NCBI GenBank assembly: GCA_023055425.1
Contig: JALGPY010000010.1
Span: 16,961,363 to 17,025,362 of the forward strand
Direction of reading: 5' to 3'
DNA length: 64,000 nt
Origin: Linanthus parryae
Lineage: Eukaryota; Streptophyta; Magnoliopsida; Ericales; Polemoniaceae
Part shown: positions 22,319-35,734 of the stretch, piece after piece
Numbering within the stretch: the stretch's first letter is position 1
Layout of the letters: every line of letters begins with the position of its first letter
Notes under the pieces: model-generated
Told to the model about the DNA's origin: nothing
Databases searched by the model: none
What the model saw: only the letters and a program-made list of their open reading frames with translations
Position numbers and translations under genes: made by a program

Positions 22319-25297
22319 TAAATGTGAATTTAACTATCTCTACATCATGGGTATTAGATACTGGATGTGGATCTCACATTTGTCGAAATGTGCAGGATCT
22401 AAAGAGAAGTAGAAGATTGGCTAAAGGGGAGATAGATTTGCGCGTTGGAAATGGAGCAAAAGTTGATGCGTTGGCCGTGGGCGTGTAAGAGCTATCTCTG
22501 CCTTCAGGATTAGTTTAGAATTAAATAATTGCTATTATGTGCCTGCTATGAGCAGAAACATTATTTCTATTTCTTTTTTGGACAAGGAAGGTTTTATTAT
22601 TTCAATAAAGAACAATAGTTGTTCCTTTTATTTTAATAATATTCACTATTTTAGTGCGCAATTATTTATGGACTGTATGTCCTTGATTTAAGAAATCCTG
22701 TCTACAACATTAATACCAAGAGGATTAAAATACATGATTGAAATCCTGCTTACTTATGGCACTGTCGGTTAGGCCATATAAACGAGAAGCATGTATCTAG
22801 ACTCCATAAGGATGGATTACTAGACTCATTTGATTTTGAATCATATGAGACATGTCAGGCTTGTTTATTGAGAAAAATGACAAAGTCCCCTTTCAATAAG
22901 AAAGGTGAGAGGACTAGTGAGCAATTGGCACTCATACATACTGATGTGTGTGGGCCATTTTCCACGCCTGCCAGGGGTGGTTATGTCTACTTCATTATAT
23001 TTACTGACGATTACAGTAGATATGGATTTGTGTACCTTATGAAGGCCAAATCCGAATCCTTTGAAATGTTTAAAGAATTTAAAAGTGAAGTAGAGAAGCA
23101 ACTTGGAAAAAGTATTAAGGCTCTACGATCGGATCGTGGAGGAGAATACTTGAGCCAAGAGTTTGACGACTATTTTAGAGAGTGTGGGATCGTGTCCCAA
23201 CTCACTCCACCTGGAACGCCACAATGGAATGGCGTGTCAAAGAGGAGGAATCGAACCCTATTAGATATGGTTCGATCTATGATGTGTCAAACCGATCTTC
23301 CATTATCGTTTTAGGGATATGCTCTATTAAGTGCAACTTTCACCATTAACCGTGTTCCATCTAAATCAGTCATGAAGACACAACATGAGATGTGGAGTGG
23401 GAGGCGTCCCACACTGCCATTCATGAAGATTTGGGGCTGCGATGTCTATGTAAAACGTTTACAATCAGACTAGCTAGGGCCAAAGTCGGATAAGCGTAAA
23501 TTTGTGGGGTACCCTAAGGAAACTAAGTGTTACTACTTCTACAATCCAACCGAGAACAAAGTGTTTGTTGCTCGGACCGACGTGTTTCTAGAAAGAGAGT
23601 TTGTCTCTAAAGAAGCAAGTGGGAGGACTGTAGAACTTGAAGAGATTCAAGAACAACAAATCACTAAACCGATTATGGAACAAGAACAGGAACCACAAGC
23701 AGTTTTGGAACAGCTTGTTCAGGTAACACAAGAGATTCGTAGATCTAGTAGAGTGCGCCAGGAACCCGAGAGGTATGGACTTCTCGTGACCTATTCCGGT
23801 GACACGATGCTCATAGATGATGAGCCTACTACCTATGAAGAGGCCGTGAAAGGGCCAGACTCTCAGAAGTGGCTAGAAGCCATGAGATCCGAGATGGAAT
23901 CCATGTATACCAACAAAGTATTGGTGTAACCACCCGAAGGGGCGCGACCCATAAGGTGCAAGTGGGCCTTCAAGAAGAAGATCGACGTGGATGGTAATGC
24001 GATTACCTATAAGGGTTGATTGGTGGCTAAAGGATTCAGACAGATTCATGGTATTGACCTTGATGAAACCTTTTCACCAGTCGCTATGACCAAATCCATC
24101 CGAATCCTATTTGCAATTGCAGCATACTACGACTATGAGATTTGGAAGATGGATGTCAAAACAACATTCTTTTATGGAAATCTCCTCGAGGACGTGTATA
24201 TGATACAGCCGGAGGGTTTTGAAGATCCAAAGCAAGCCAACAAAGTCTGTAAGCTGCAACGATCCATTTATGGATTGAAGCAAGCTTCTAGAAGTTGGAA
24301 TCAACGTTTTGATGAAGCAGTCAAAGAGTTTGGCTTCATCAGAAACAAAGATGAGTCTTGTGTCTACAAGAAGGTTAGTGGAAGCTCTGTAACTTTTCTG
24401 GTCTTGTATGTGGATGACATACTACTCATTGGAAATGACGTTCCCATGCTGCAATTCGTTAAAGATTGGCTAGGGAAGTGTTTCTCAATGAAGGTGTTGA
24501 AACGGTTCAACACGCAAGATTCCAAGAAGGGATTCTTGCCCATGTCACATGGAATCACTCTTTCTAAGAGTGGTTGTACTTCCAATGAGATTGAGAAGTA
24601 ACGCATGAGTAGAATACCCTATGCCTCAGCCATAGGATCTATCATGTACGCCATTTTATGTACTAGACCAGATGTGTCATATGCCTTGAGTATGACAAGC
24701 AGATACCAATCGAATCCGGGTGAGAGTCACTGGATTGCAGTCAAGATCCTAAAGTACTTGAGAAGAACTAAGGATGATTTCTTGATATTTGGCAGTGAGG
24801 AAGAGTTGCGTGTAAGGGGTTACACGGATGCAAGCTTCCAAACCGACAGAGATGACTTTAGATCACAGTCGGGATATGTGTTTTGCCTGAATGGAGCAGC
24901 GGTGAGCTAGAAGAGTTCCAAGCAAGAGATGATTGCTGATTATACAACAGAGGCTGAGTACATTGCTGCAAATGGTGCAGCAAATGAAACTGTTTGGATC
25001 AGAAAGTTTGTTTCTGAACTTGGTGTGGTTCCTAGCATTGCGGATCCAGTTGAGTTGTACTGTGACAACACTGGGGCGATCCCGTAATCAAAGGAGCCCA
25101 GGTCACACCAGAGATACAAGCACGTGATCAGGAAGTTCAATCCGATTCCAGACATTATCGATAGAGGAGACGTTCGGATATGCAAGATTCCTACAGATGA
25201 GAATCTGTCAGATCCACTTACAAAGCCGCTTATTCAGTGGAAGCATGAAGGGCACACTAGGAGCATGGGAATACGAGATGCGTTAGATTGGCTCTAG
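22319..25297 (+). pseudogene. A3 pol remnant
   Basis: Protease (WVLDTGCGSHICRN near 22350), integrase (HTDVCGPFSTPARGG, RSDRGGEY; 22868-23314), RT (24020-24601, YVDDILLIGND) and RNase H (24605-25297). Many stops and frameshifts. About 32 residues are missing between SMK and VLKRF near 24490 compared with A2, a clean deletion in the RT connection region. The C-terminus ends DWL at the same place as in A2. Confidence 0.9.
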
Positions 25298-25311
25298 TGC
25301 AAGTGGGAGAC
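25298..25311 (+). other. A3 polypurine tract
   Basis: GCAAGTGGGAGAC directly before the 3' LTR, identical in type to A2. Confidence 0.8.
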
Positions 25312-26723
25312 TGTTGGAATAGTTTCCCTAGATGCAATATAGTTTAGTATGAATTTATGTGTGGCTATAACATTCATTGTATTATTTATTGGACATTTAA
25401 TATAATGAATTCCTTAGATTTACAAATGTGTTGTTTATCTAAAATATCCCTAGTCCAGTATAATGATTAATAGGACAATCATCTATAGACTAGTACTGGG
25501 TTGGATTGATATGGAGATATCATGATCCAACACATTGGTGTGCATTAAGGGTAATGGCGCACCGGATTGACCCATCTCCGAGAAGGCTACATACACGTTA
25601 TGTTAAGTCACAAGTGCTTCTCGTGGTGCAATGGTATTGTCATCCTTAGACTTGAAGTCGCTAGATATTCTAGTTGTGGATTATTGTGATTTTGGTAGCG
25701 TCAAACGCTACACCGTAACTGGGTAGTCATAAAGGCGTGTACCGGATACAATAAGAATCAAGATTAGAGATCGTAGTGGACGTAGATAGAATTTGTCCCT
25801 CCCACATAACGGGAGAAAATATCCTAGGCCACTCGAGGGATAGTGCTTATAGAATGTCTGGCCAGACTCAAATTAATCAATATGGGATATTGATGTTATT
25901 TGCACGAATAAGGCTATTCCCATGGATCGAGAAACTATGAATTGGATATACGAGTGTGACTTTTATGTATCGTGTCCAATCCGGATATAAAGACAAAGGG
26001 ATGAGACAAATACTTGTACAAGGTTTGTCGGATGAATATTCCATTAGTTGGCTAGAATGGATGTTTTGCTAGAAGCCGCTCTATATTAGCAAAGTGTTGC
26101 TACCACCTAGATAAAACCTATGAGGTCACACACTATATAGAGTTTAACTAGATTTGGGAATTAATTAATTAGAAGGATCACTTTGCAACACCTTTCAAAT
26201 TTAGTAGGACTAATTTGCAAGGAAGGGACTAACCGAATTCTAGTAGGACTAGAACGGGTCCTTTAGGTAGTTGACAAGGATTTGTTGGACTATATAAAGG
26301 ATGCTCCTTCCTTTCTTCCCACACTTATGAGCCTTTAGTTCATAACTTGAGTGGGAGAGAACAAAAGGAGAGAAAGCAAGCAAGCAAGGAAGGCCGTCCG
26401 CCCCCCTTGCCGCCGCCCCCTTCCCGTCGGCCCAACAAGGAGGCCGCCCCTCCTTGTTGTCTCGTGTTGTGTGATTTCTTCTTCCTCTTCCTCCGTTCCG
26501 GGCTAGCACAAAGGAGAAGGAAGATCTAGATCACAACTCTAGGCGTGGATAAATATAGAGAACGTGACACAATTCACGTTACAAGTCATCACAGGAGAAA
26601 CCCTAAGGTGTGTAACTTGATTTTTTCCCTTACCATCGTTATGTCTCTTGTCCTGTGATCCTTGGAGGGTATTTCATGGTTACAATTTTTTTTCCGCTGC
26701 GTATCCATGATCAAAACCCTACA
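25312..26723 (+). repeat. A3 3' LTR
   Basis: Complete 1412-bp LTR, TGTTGGAATAG to CCCTACA, clearly diverged from its 5' partner. TATA box at 26291-26298. Confidence 0.93.
26291..26298 (+). promoter_or_regulatory. TATA box in A3 3' LTR
   Basis: TATATAAAGG at the family position; this LTR could still drive outward transcription, antisense to A1. Confidence 0.55.
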
Positions 26724-27686
26724 TCTCCTTTCTTGTGTCCTACTCAAAGTATGTTATGAGCTTAATTCGTAGGGAAGGAAGCTAAGGGCATCCTTTATAT
26801 AGTCCAAAAACTCATTGTTTACTACATAAAGACCCTTTCCTAATCCTCCTCAAGTTCGAATTAGTCCAACTTGCATATTAGTCCTATTAAGTTAGCAAGT
26901 TGTTGCGTTTTGATCCTTCTTTTTATTTAATCATATTAAATAATTATTTCCCAAGTCTAGTTCACCTCTATGTGGTGCGTGACCCAATATGTTCTATTTA
27001 GTTGGTAGTAACTACTTACTATTATGGAGCGGCCTCTAGCAAGACATCCATTCTAGCCAACAAACAGAAATAGTCATCATGACAAACCGTGTGCAAGTAT
27101 TGTCTCATACCTTTGTCTCAATATCCGGATTGGACACGAGATATACAAGTCACACTCGTATACCAATCCATAGTTCCTAGATCCTGGGAATAGCCTTATT
27201 CGTGCAAATAACATTAATGTCCTATATTGAATTATTTCAGTCTGGCCAGACATTCAACACTATCACTCGAGTGGCCTAGGATATTTACTCCCGTTATGTG
27301 GTAGGGCAAAATTCTATCTACATCACTACAATATCTAAGCTTGCTTCCTATTGTGTCCAATATGCGCCTTTATGACTACCCAGTACACAGTGGATCGTTT
27401 GACGCTACCAAAACACAATATTCCACAACTAGAACAACTAGTGACTTCAAGTCTAAGGATGACAATACCGTTTTCACCGCGAGAAGAACTTGTGACTTTA
27501 CATAACATGTATGTAGCCTTCTCGGAATTTGGTCAATCCAGTATGCCATTACACCTAATGCATACCCATGTGTAGGATCACGATATCTCCATATCAATCC
27601 AATCCCATAGTATTCTACAGATGAGTGTCCCATTAATCATTATAATGGACTAGGGATATTTAAGATAAACAACACAATTGTAAATC
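26724..27686 (-). repeat. A1 5' LTR, middle piece
   Basis: Continuation of the A1 LTR between the A3 and Tekay insertions, with the family TATA box at 26794-26801. It matches 3863-4814 of the 3' LTR. Confidence 0.9.
27682..27686. repeat. Target-site duplication of the Tekay element, left (aaatc)
   Basis: aaatc before the element; the identical bases follow it at 39662-39666. Confidence 0.92.
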
Positions 27687-28955
27687 TGAAACAGCCCGAA
27701 GGACCACGGTTCATAGCTAGTACAACTCAACCAAAAATCCAAGTACATTATTTATAAATAAAAAAAGGAGAAAACCCTCCAACAACGTTTGGAAATAAAG
27801 AAATGAACAAAACTAAACGTCCGAAATGTCTAAGTGATGAAAATGAAAACTAAACAAAACTTTTATTTGCAGCTAGCCTAAGCTTCACCATATGTGCGCG
27901 TTTCCCCCACCTCAATGCCAACCTGCGGGTTTTACAATAGACAAAGCCGACCGCAGGAAAATTTTAAGTCAGTAAAAACTGAGTAAGAGCATACTACAGC
28001 ACGTGATAACAGATGATTGGGCTCTAACTAATACAAGTTTAAAAGCAAGCTTTAAAAGAAATGGAATTAGAATCGTAACAAGTAACCGAACCATTTAATT
28101 GGATATTAATTCAGCAGAAGCACATAAGGCCCAGCAGGAACGATGTATCCAGAGAGGTCACGATGCAATATAAAACATCATCAATAGAGGTGCCTCTTGG
28201 GATATCACAAATCCCATTTCACCCAGAGCGTTAAGGGCTACCCAACGCAACCCCGCTCAATCACATAGCTAAAAGACCTTAAGTGTCGACACCCCTATAC
28301 TGTTGTGACCCACACTAGCATAGGTAGTACTCTATAGCTTTCACAATAAATAACCCCCCGCTACCTCAGCACATCGGTGCATATTGGCCACCACAGGGGC
28401 GGGTATGTAACCTCTATGGATTATCCCCGAGGAGGTTCGCGTCCTAACGCCTCCGACCTTAGCCTCCACACACATCCTCTGAACATCGCCATATTTCTAT
28501 TAGAGTGAATTAAACTTTCATTATTACAACTTGAACCATTGATTTCCAAAACAGTAGTTTCCACAAGTACTTTCCAAATCAGGGGTTTGAACAAGTTCAT
28601 CACAGGATATATACAAAACATGTATAAGGACATTTTCACAAGTAATCACATTTTGAGAGTAAAAACTGTACATATGAACTTACTTGGATCGAAGTAAGCT
28701 CGACACACAAGCAAACAGAACTAATAGTCGTAGCACAGATCTTCAACAAACTGATCGCCTACGAAGTCGGAATCTACAATAGCCACATAATCCTAACATC
28801 AATACATATTCATTTGCGACACAAATGTAAATACAACAATGCCCTATATGCCAATGCAATCCAATTTCCCCAACAAGTTCACAATTCAATTATACCCCCA
28901 AAATCATTAAACGACTCTCGTATTATAAGGAAATGATAAGTTATAAAGTTTGACA

Positions 28956-29043
<88 letters not shown>

Positions 29044-30446
29044 GACTAAAACATTAATACAAAGTTTAACTAATTAATTATATTCTTAAAATCTATTTAC
29101 AACTAGTTATTTAGAAAAGAGTGTAATAAACAAAGATGATATTATTATTAAGGAAATACTAATTCTACTTATTAAAAGGGTATAAATTTATTTACAAAAA
29201 GTAAATCCTAAAAATAAACACATGATATAAATATAACTTAGGAAATACAACTTTTGTTTATTAATAGATAATTACTTTTATTACTCAAATTCTCTTATAC
29301 GAATTATACTATAGAACATATTATTTTTTTTATTAATAAAACTCTACTTATAAAATTATACTATAAAACTCATATTTAAATTTCATGTTAAAGAAACTAA
29401 TTTTAATTATCATAATCAAATCACTAGATTTAAGTATGAGAAAAATAAATTAAAAGAAACAGATTCAACATAATAATTGAGGCCTCCCCTCAAGTTTCCT
29501 AAAAGTACAACAACAACCCATCAATCCAAAACCCCCTTCAAACTTAACCCTGTTGCAATTTACATCATCTTCTTCAACAAAATTGATAACAGAGACATAC
29601 AGTATACCCCAAACAAACCGACAGGAATTCGACAAAGCTTGAAACAGTGACGACGTAGTACAAGTTTTACGATACGGGAAGCGAATTCATGATTCAAACG
29701 ACGAGAATTGACTTACCGGAATCGAGAAATCAAAGAACTGAATTCGATTGAGTAAGGAAACGACTTGATCAGAAATGGGCGGAGAGTACTGATGGAGGTC
29801 GCCGGTGATGGGTTCGCCGGAGCAAGCGAAATCGACGGAGAGGGTGGCGGACGGAGTGAACGCACGGAGACAGAGGACGGCGACGTTGGGTCTCGTCCGG
29901 GTCCGATTCGGAAACGGGTCTGGCACTTCACCAGTGGAATCGCTGCAGTTGCAGCTGACTTTTGGTGGTTCTGGGTCGCCAGAGAGTGAGCAGAAGAGGG
30001 AGGGGGTTCGCCGGAATTTGCAGTGGTGGTGTTGGCGTTCGGAGGTGGTTATGAAAACAGGGGAGGCTCTCTGGGTTTTCTTCGGCAAAACAGAGGGTGA
30101 GCGTGTGAGATGAAGTGATGAGGGAGAGGAAGAGGGTTGATTTAAGGTTGACGGGAGTGGAATTGAGGGAGACTTGGGTGAATTTGTGGGGGAGAGGGGG
30201 AGAGACGTTGAGGAAGAAGCGGGGGATTTGTTGAGGGAGGATCGGGGGTTCACTGGGTTTTCCGTTGAAGTGAGGAAGAGAGAGTGCAGGTGGGTTCTTT
30301 ACCTGTTTAAGGTAAAGACACTTTAAACCCCCACACCTAGTCAAAGAAACTACAAATATATCCCCCAATTTCAAAAAGAATGATTTTAACCTCAAATAAT
30401 TAAGAATAATACCCTAAATACCCTATTAAAATATAGGGGTATTACA
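27687..30446 (-). repeat. Tekay 3' LTR
   Basis: A 2760-bp LTR, TGTAATACCCC at its sense start (30446) and ending CTGTTTCA. Contains an (AAT)n tract at 28961-29042 and a long sense ORF near 29687-30253. Confidence 0.92.
28961..29042. repeat. (AAT)n microsatellite in the Tekay 3' LTR
   Basis: About 27 uninterrupted trinucleotide units. The same site in the other LTR holds about 39. Confidence 0.95.
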
Positions 30447-30460
30447 TCACCTTCCTTTTA
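30447..30460 (-). other. Tekay polypurine tract
   Basis: Sense AAAAGGAAGGTGA directly before the 3' LTR. Confidence 0.8.
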
Positions 30461-30670
30461 AAACAACGCTTCGTCCCTGAAGCGTAAAACAATATATTCC
30501 ACAACTAAAACATCGCGACAATATGCAAGATGCAGATGTACAATATGCAAGATGCAGATGTGATTCTAATGCACATGCCAACAAAACAACTACGAAGAAA
30601 TTACTACAAAAGACAAGTGGATTGAGGGGTCACCTTCCCCTTAAAAGGAGTGACGTCCCCGGCACTCAGA

Positions 30671-33600
30671 TTATACCTGATCGAATAGGTGCGGGTAACG
30701 CTTCTTCATGTCGGCCTCGGTTTCCCACGATGCTTCCTCCGTGAGATGGTTCGACAAAAGAACCTTAACCAACGCAGTGGACTTGGTACGTGTATCCCTA
30801 GTCTTTCGATCTAAGATTTTGATTGGTTGCTCTTAATAGGTCAGGGACGGGTCTAACTCAACAGGCTCGGGATCAAGAATATGGCTAGGATCATGAATAT
30901 AAGGCTTGAGTTGGGATACATGGAAAACATTACGGACTCGACCAAGGTTGTTAGGAAGATTAAGGCGATAGGCTACCTCTCCGATCCGATCCAACACTTC
31001 ATTGGGTCCGATGAACTTGGGACTCAGCTTCCCCTTCTGGTGAAACGCATAACGCCCTTCGTAGGAGAGACTCTTAGGAACTTTTTGTCACCAACCTTGA
31101 ACTCCAACGGTCTTCTCTTCAAATCTGCGCAAGATTTCTGTCGATCCTGAGCTGTCTTCATCCTTTGTTTAATCATTCGAATCTGGTTCGTCGACTCTTC
31201 AATCAATTGTGGTCCTAAAATCACCGTCTCACTGATGTCATTCCAACATAATGGCGTCCTGCACTTCCTTCCATACAACGCTTCATAAGGTGCCATTCCT
31301 ATGCTGCTATGGTAGCTATTGTTGTAGGAGAACTCAATCAGTGGAAGCTTGTCCACCCATGATCCTCCAAAGTCCAATATTCAAGCTCTTAGCATGTCCT
31401 CCAGTGTTTGGATTGTCCTTTCGGTTTGCCCATCTGTAGCTGGACGAAATGCTGTGCTAAACCTTAATTCCGTCCTCATAGCTTTCTGTAGCTCTTTCCA
31501 AAAATGAGACAAGAAATTTGGGTCTCGATCGGAAACAATTGAACTAGGCACTCCATGTAACCTCACTACATTCTTGATGTACGCATCAGCCTTCTTTTCC
31601 ATATCCCACGTGTCTTTCATGGGAATGAATCTTGCTGTCTTTGTCAGTCGATCAACTACTACCCAAATCTGGTTAAGTCCATTAGTCAAAACTGGCAAAG
31701 CCGTAACGAAGTCCATTGAGATGGAATCCCATTTCCATACTGGAACTTCTAACGGTTACAACATTCCTCCTGGTCTTTTGTGCTCGAACTTAACCTTCTG
31801 ACACGTCAAACATCGAGATACAAAATCTGCAACTTCCTTCTTCATACCCTTCCACCAAAAGTTTTTCTTCAGATCCTTATACAGCCTGTCTCCTCCAGGG
31901 TGTACAGAATACGGCGTATTATGAGCTTCCTTCATGATCTTCTCCTTCACTTCAGCACATTTAATCGGAATACACCATCTTCCTTTGAACTTTACACTTC
32001 CATCTTTTTCAACCTTAAAATCGAGTGCTTCACCCTTCTTGATCTTTTCCTTGATCTGTTGCAGAAATGTGTCCCCCTTCTGTCCTTCCTTTATCTCAAC
32101 AAAGATATCCGGAACTATCGACAAATTGCATAGCATGCTACTTGTCATCCCTTTCACACAAACCTCAATCTCCAATTTCTGAAAATCTTCATAAAGTTTA
32201 CGCGGCAAAACCCATAAGGAATTCACCGTGTGATTTGTCTTTCGACTCAAAGCATCCGCCACTACATTGGCTTTCCCTTCGTGGTATTGGATTTGAAAAT
32301 CATAATCCTTTACCAATTCTAACCACCTTTGTTGACGCATATTCAGCTCCTTCTGGGTGAATATGTACTTCAGACTTTTGTGATCCGTGAAGATCTTGCA
32401 AGTCGTTCCGTACAGGTAATGTCTCCATATCTTCAAGGCAAACACTATAGCAGCTAACTCCAAATCATGGGTAGGATAGTTCTCTTTGTAGGACTTTAGC
32501 TGCCTAGAAGCATACGCTATCACTTTCCCAACTTGCATCAAAACACATCCTAAACCGTGCTTCGACGCATCACTATAGACTTCAAACTCTCCTCCTTCAG
32601 TAGGCAATGTCAACACAGGTGCTGACGTCAACCTATCCTTTAACGTTTGAAAAGCTTCTTCACACTTATCATCCCATACATACTTGCTCGAATTCTTCAT
32701 TAAGACCGTCATAGGTCTCGCAATCTTCGAGAAATCCTTTACAAACCTCCGGTAGTATCCTGCCAATCCCAAGAAACTTCTTATCTCAGTCACACTCTTT
32801 GGTGTTGGCCAGTCCTTCACTGCTGCTACCTTCCCCGGGTCCATTGACACTCCTTCCTTGGATATTATGTGTGCTAAGAAAGGCACTCTATCCAGCCAAA
32901 ACTCACACTTCGATAACTTCCCATACAACTTCTTTTCCCTTAGAGTTTCCAACACTTCTTTCAAATGTTGTTCGTGCTCCTCCTTTCCCTTAGAGTAGAT
33001 TAGAATGTCATCGATGAACACGACAACAAACTTATCTAGAAACTTCTGCAACACACGGTTCATCAACTCCATGAATGCTGAAGGTGCATTTGTCAAACCG
33101 AATGGCATCACTGTAAACTCGTAATGACCATATCGAGTACGAAATGGTGTCTTAGGAATATCCTTCTCGGCTATCCTAAGTTGGTGGTACCCTGACCTCA
33201 AATCAATCTTTGAAAAGGTATCGGCTCCTTGTAGTTGATCAAACAAGTCTTCGATCCTAGGAAGTGGGTACTTGTTCTTGACGGTCACACCATTTAACTC
33301 ACGGTAGTCTATGCAAAGCCTTAGACTTCTGTCCTTCTTCTTCACAAACAAGACTGGTGCTCCCCACGGTGAGACACTAGGTTTAATGTAACCCTTATCT
33401 AATAGCTCCTTAAGTTGCTCCTTCAACTCCTTCAACTCAGCTGGTGCCATCCGGTATGTCGCCTTAGAAATAGGTCCAGTCCCAGGCACTAAGTCGATTT
33501 GGAAATCTACTGCTCTCCTTGGTGGCATCCCAGGAAGTTCCTCCGGAAACACATCTGAAAAGTCTCTCACTACTGGAATATCCTCCAATTTATCTCCTTC

Positions 33601-34218
33601 TTTCTCATGATTGTGGATCGTACAGAGGTATGCCTTATGCCCTTTCTTAACTTCCGAGAGAATGGTTAGGGCTGACACAATTCGGATGCTAGGTACGCTC
33701 GTTATACCCCTATAGGATAGACGCTCACCTTTCGGTCCACGAAACCTAACTTTTTGGCTGGCACACTCTATGGTCGCCTTATACTTGCTAAGCCAATCCA
33801 TACCCAAGATAACATCTAAACTCCCCAAATCGAAAAGGATAAGGTCTGATGGAAGTTCAACACCTAGGATTTCTAGTTTGACTCCAGGGTACACGGTCTT
33901 ACACGATGTGACTTCTCCATTAGGGGCAGAGATAGAAACATATATAGGTGTGGGATTAGGTAAATCTAGTCTCTTAGCAAAAGAAGATGAAATGAAAGAA
34001 AACGTGGCTCCAGAATCAAATAAGACATATGGGGTAGAGTGGATAAGGAATGTACCAGTCACTACGTTGGCCTGCTCCGCTTGTGTCTGGTTCATCACGT
34101 TGATAGTCCCTGCCTTGCTGTTGGTTGTGGCTGCTGGTGCGGTAGTTCCTGCAGCTGCTGTGGATGCGGATCCAACATTGCTCGCCTGAGTTCGGTTGCT
34201 GCAACCATTCCCTCCTTG
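30671..34218 (-). pseudogene. Tekay pol (protease, RT, RNase H, integrase, chromodomain-like tail)
   Basis: The main open block is 34098-31756 (780 codons): protease with D28-S-G, RT with FIDD at 361-364, RNase H with YSDAS (D510), and the integrase zinc-binding HHCC region. The integrase core follows at 31716-31381 (MDFVTALP, SDRDPNF, DGQTER) and 31377-31024. Stops: TAA between gag and pol at 34219-34221, TAA 31756-31758, TGA 31381-31383. A one-base frameshift lies near 31030, then a tail ending at TAA 30671-30673, with another TAA at 30833-30835. The tail contains EEASWETEADM...YPHLF, typical of a chromodomain end. All breaks look like single mutations. Confidence 0.92.
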
Positions 34219-34247
34219 TTAATTGTTGCCCCTGTTGTAACCACCTC

Positions 34248-34314
<67 letters not shown>

Positions 34315-35505
34315 CCTGCCTTGGTTGTAACCTCCGTTGTTTCCATTGCGGTAAGCTCCACCCTGCTGGTAATTCTGCTGGTTCCCGCCATACTGATTTC
34401 CACCGTTGTAGTAGTTACCCCCACGGTTAGGACCATTGTTTCCCCCAGAGCGGTTCACAACATTCCCATTGTTTCCACCTCCGTAGTAGTTGCCCCCATT
34501 TTTATTTCCTTGAGGCCTTATTTTGCACTCGAATCTACGGTGTCCCAATTTTCCACATGCGAGGCAATTAACCTTGTTTCCTTTGCAGTCTATCCCCGAA
34601 TGGTTATTTCCGCATCGGCCGCAGTTGTAGACTCGGATCTGTCCCAGATCTCCGTTGTTGTTTCGACCACCATTCTGATTGTTGGGATTAAAATCTGGAT
34701 GGTACCTCTTATCTCCGTTGTTTTTCCCAGCATTACGGTTTTGGAAGTTAGGTGCCGCCGGTGCTTCAGGCTTCCTCTTCTTGCTTTCCTCGAGATTCTC
34801 GTCGATCATGGTTTGGACGTCTTGGGCTGCTCCGTAGGCATCCACGAGGGTGTTAAATCGGGCTGCAGCCAAGGCCATTCGATGCTGGAAGTTCAAACCT
34901 CCCAAAAATCTCTTGATCTTCTTTGCCTTAGTTGGAACGAGTTCCCTGCCAAATCTCATCATCTCCATGTACTTCTTGTGATATGCGTAGAGGCTATCAC
35001 TTCATTTTTTCAGGTTCATGAACTCCTTGAACTTTCTATCCTTGACATAGTCGGGATAGAAACGTTCTCTCAGTGCTGATTTTAGCTGCTCCCAATTAAA
35101 TCCTTGCTGGGCATATAATTCGTCCCCCTTAGCTGACCACCAATCATCAGCTTCATCCTTGAAGTAGTAAATCGCCACCTCGACGCGTTGGTTCTCAGGG
35201 CAGCGACTAGACCTTAAGGCTTTCTCAAAGTCCCTGATCCAATTCTCTAGGGTAGTGGGGTTGTCCGTCCCATAGAAGAAATCTGGGCGGAGTTCAGCTA
35301 CTTTGCTCATCATAAATCCCCCTCCATTGTGGGTGTTGTGGAGGATTTGGGTAAGAGCTAACGTTGCTTGCTGCATATTCCGAAATTCAATCGGGTCCAC
35401 TGGTGGGACTTGTCCACCCTGAGCTTGTTGGTTTCCTGGTTCCATAGTGGTTGGCTGGTTTAAACGAGTCCTGGTATAGTAGCGGTGAGGATTTGTGTAT
35501 CGCAT
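34219..35505 (-). pseudogene. Tekay gag, interrupted by one TGA
   Basis: Starts MRYTNPHRYY at 35505. The retrotransposon Gag core (DEADDWWSA, LKSALRERFYP) ends at an in-frame TGA (35002-35004), where a Gly codon is likely. The frame continues to the zinc knuckle CLACGKLGHRRFEC and a poly-Asn stretch from a (GTT)n repeat (34251-34314), then TAA at 34219. Gag and pol are in the same frame, so the original was probably one polyprotein. Confidence 0.9.
34251..34314. repeat. (GTT)n repeat coding poly-Asn in gag
   Basis: About 21 trinucleotide units, encoding a run of Asn after the zinc knuckle on the minus strand. Confidence 0.92.
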
Positions 35506-35734
35506 TGTACCTTATGAATTAACGTACTTAATGAAATTCTAGCCCGATCATACACATGAGAGACATAATATAAAATAACCATGAATTTATTGATTCAAAT
35601 ACCACACAAAATTCACATAACGAACTCAACCAACAACTAATCCAACATAAAAGACATATTGAATCAAAATTCTAATACTAATCTTTCTCACTTGTAGCGG
35701 AAGAAATAAAAGGATAATCCTAATGGAAAGAACA

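Larger units (their letters stand above)
19115..26723 (+). mobile_element. A3: decayed family-A Copia retrotransposon in the A1 5' LTR
   Basis: Plus-strand family-A element inserted in the opposite orientation into the A1 LTR. Flanks are tctct (19110-19114) and tctcc (26724-26728), a 4 of 5 target duplication. The 5' LTR is truncated and the primer site is lost, gag-pol carries many stops and a 96-bp-scale RT deletion, and the 3' LTR is complete. Confidence 0.94.

Noticed and set aside
28961..29042. CRISPR-like or satellite array
   Set aside because: Simple trinucleotide repeat without spacers; plant nuclear context.
29765..30113. Plus-strand Gly- and Arg-rich frames in the Tekay LTR
   Set aside because: Antisense of a pyrimidine-rich LTR stretch; repeated in the other LTR only because LTRs are copies.
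34039..35079. Long plus-strand frame of 346 residues with a poly-Val stretch
   Set aside because: It is the antisense of Tekay gag; the poly-Val run is the reverse reading of the (GTT)n poly-Asn repeat. No independent coding sign.
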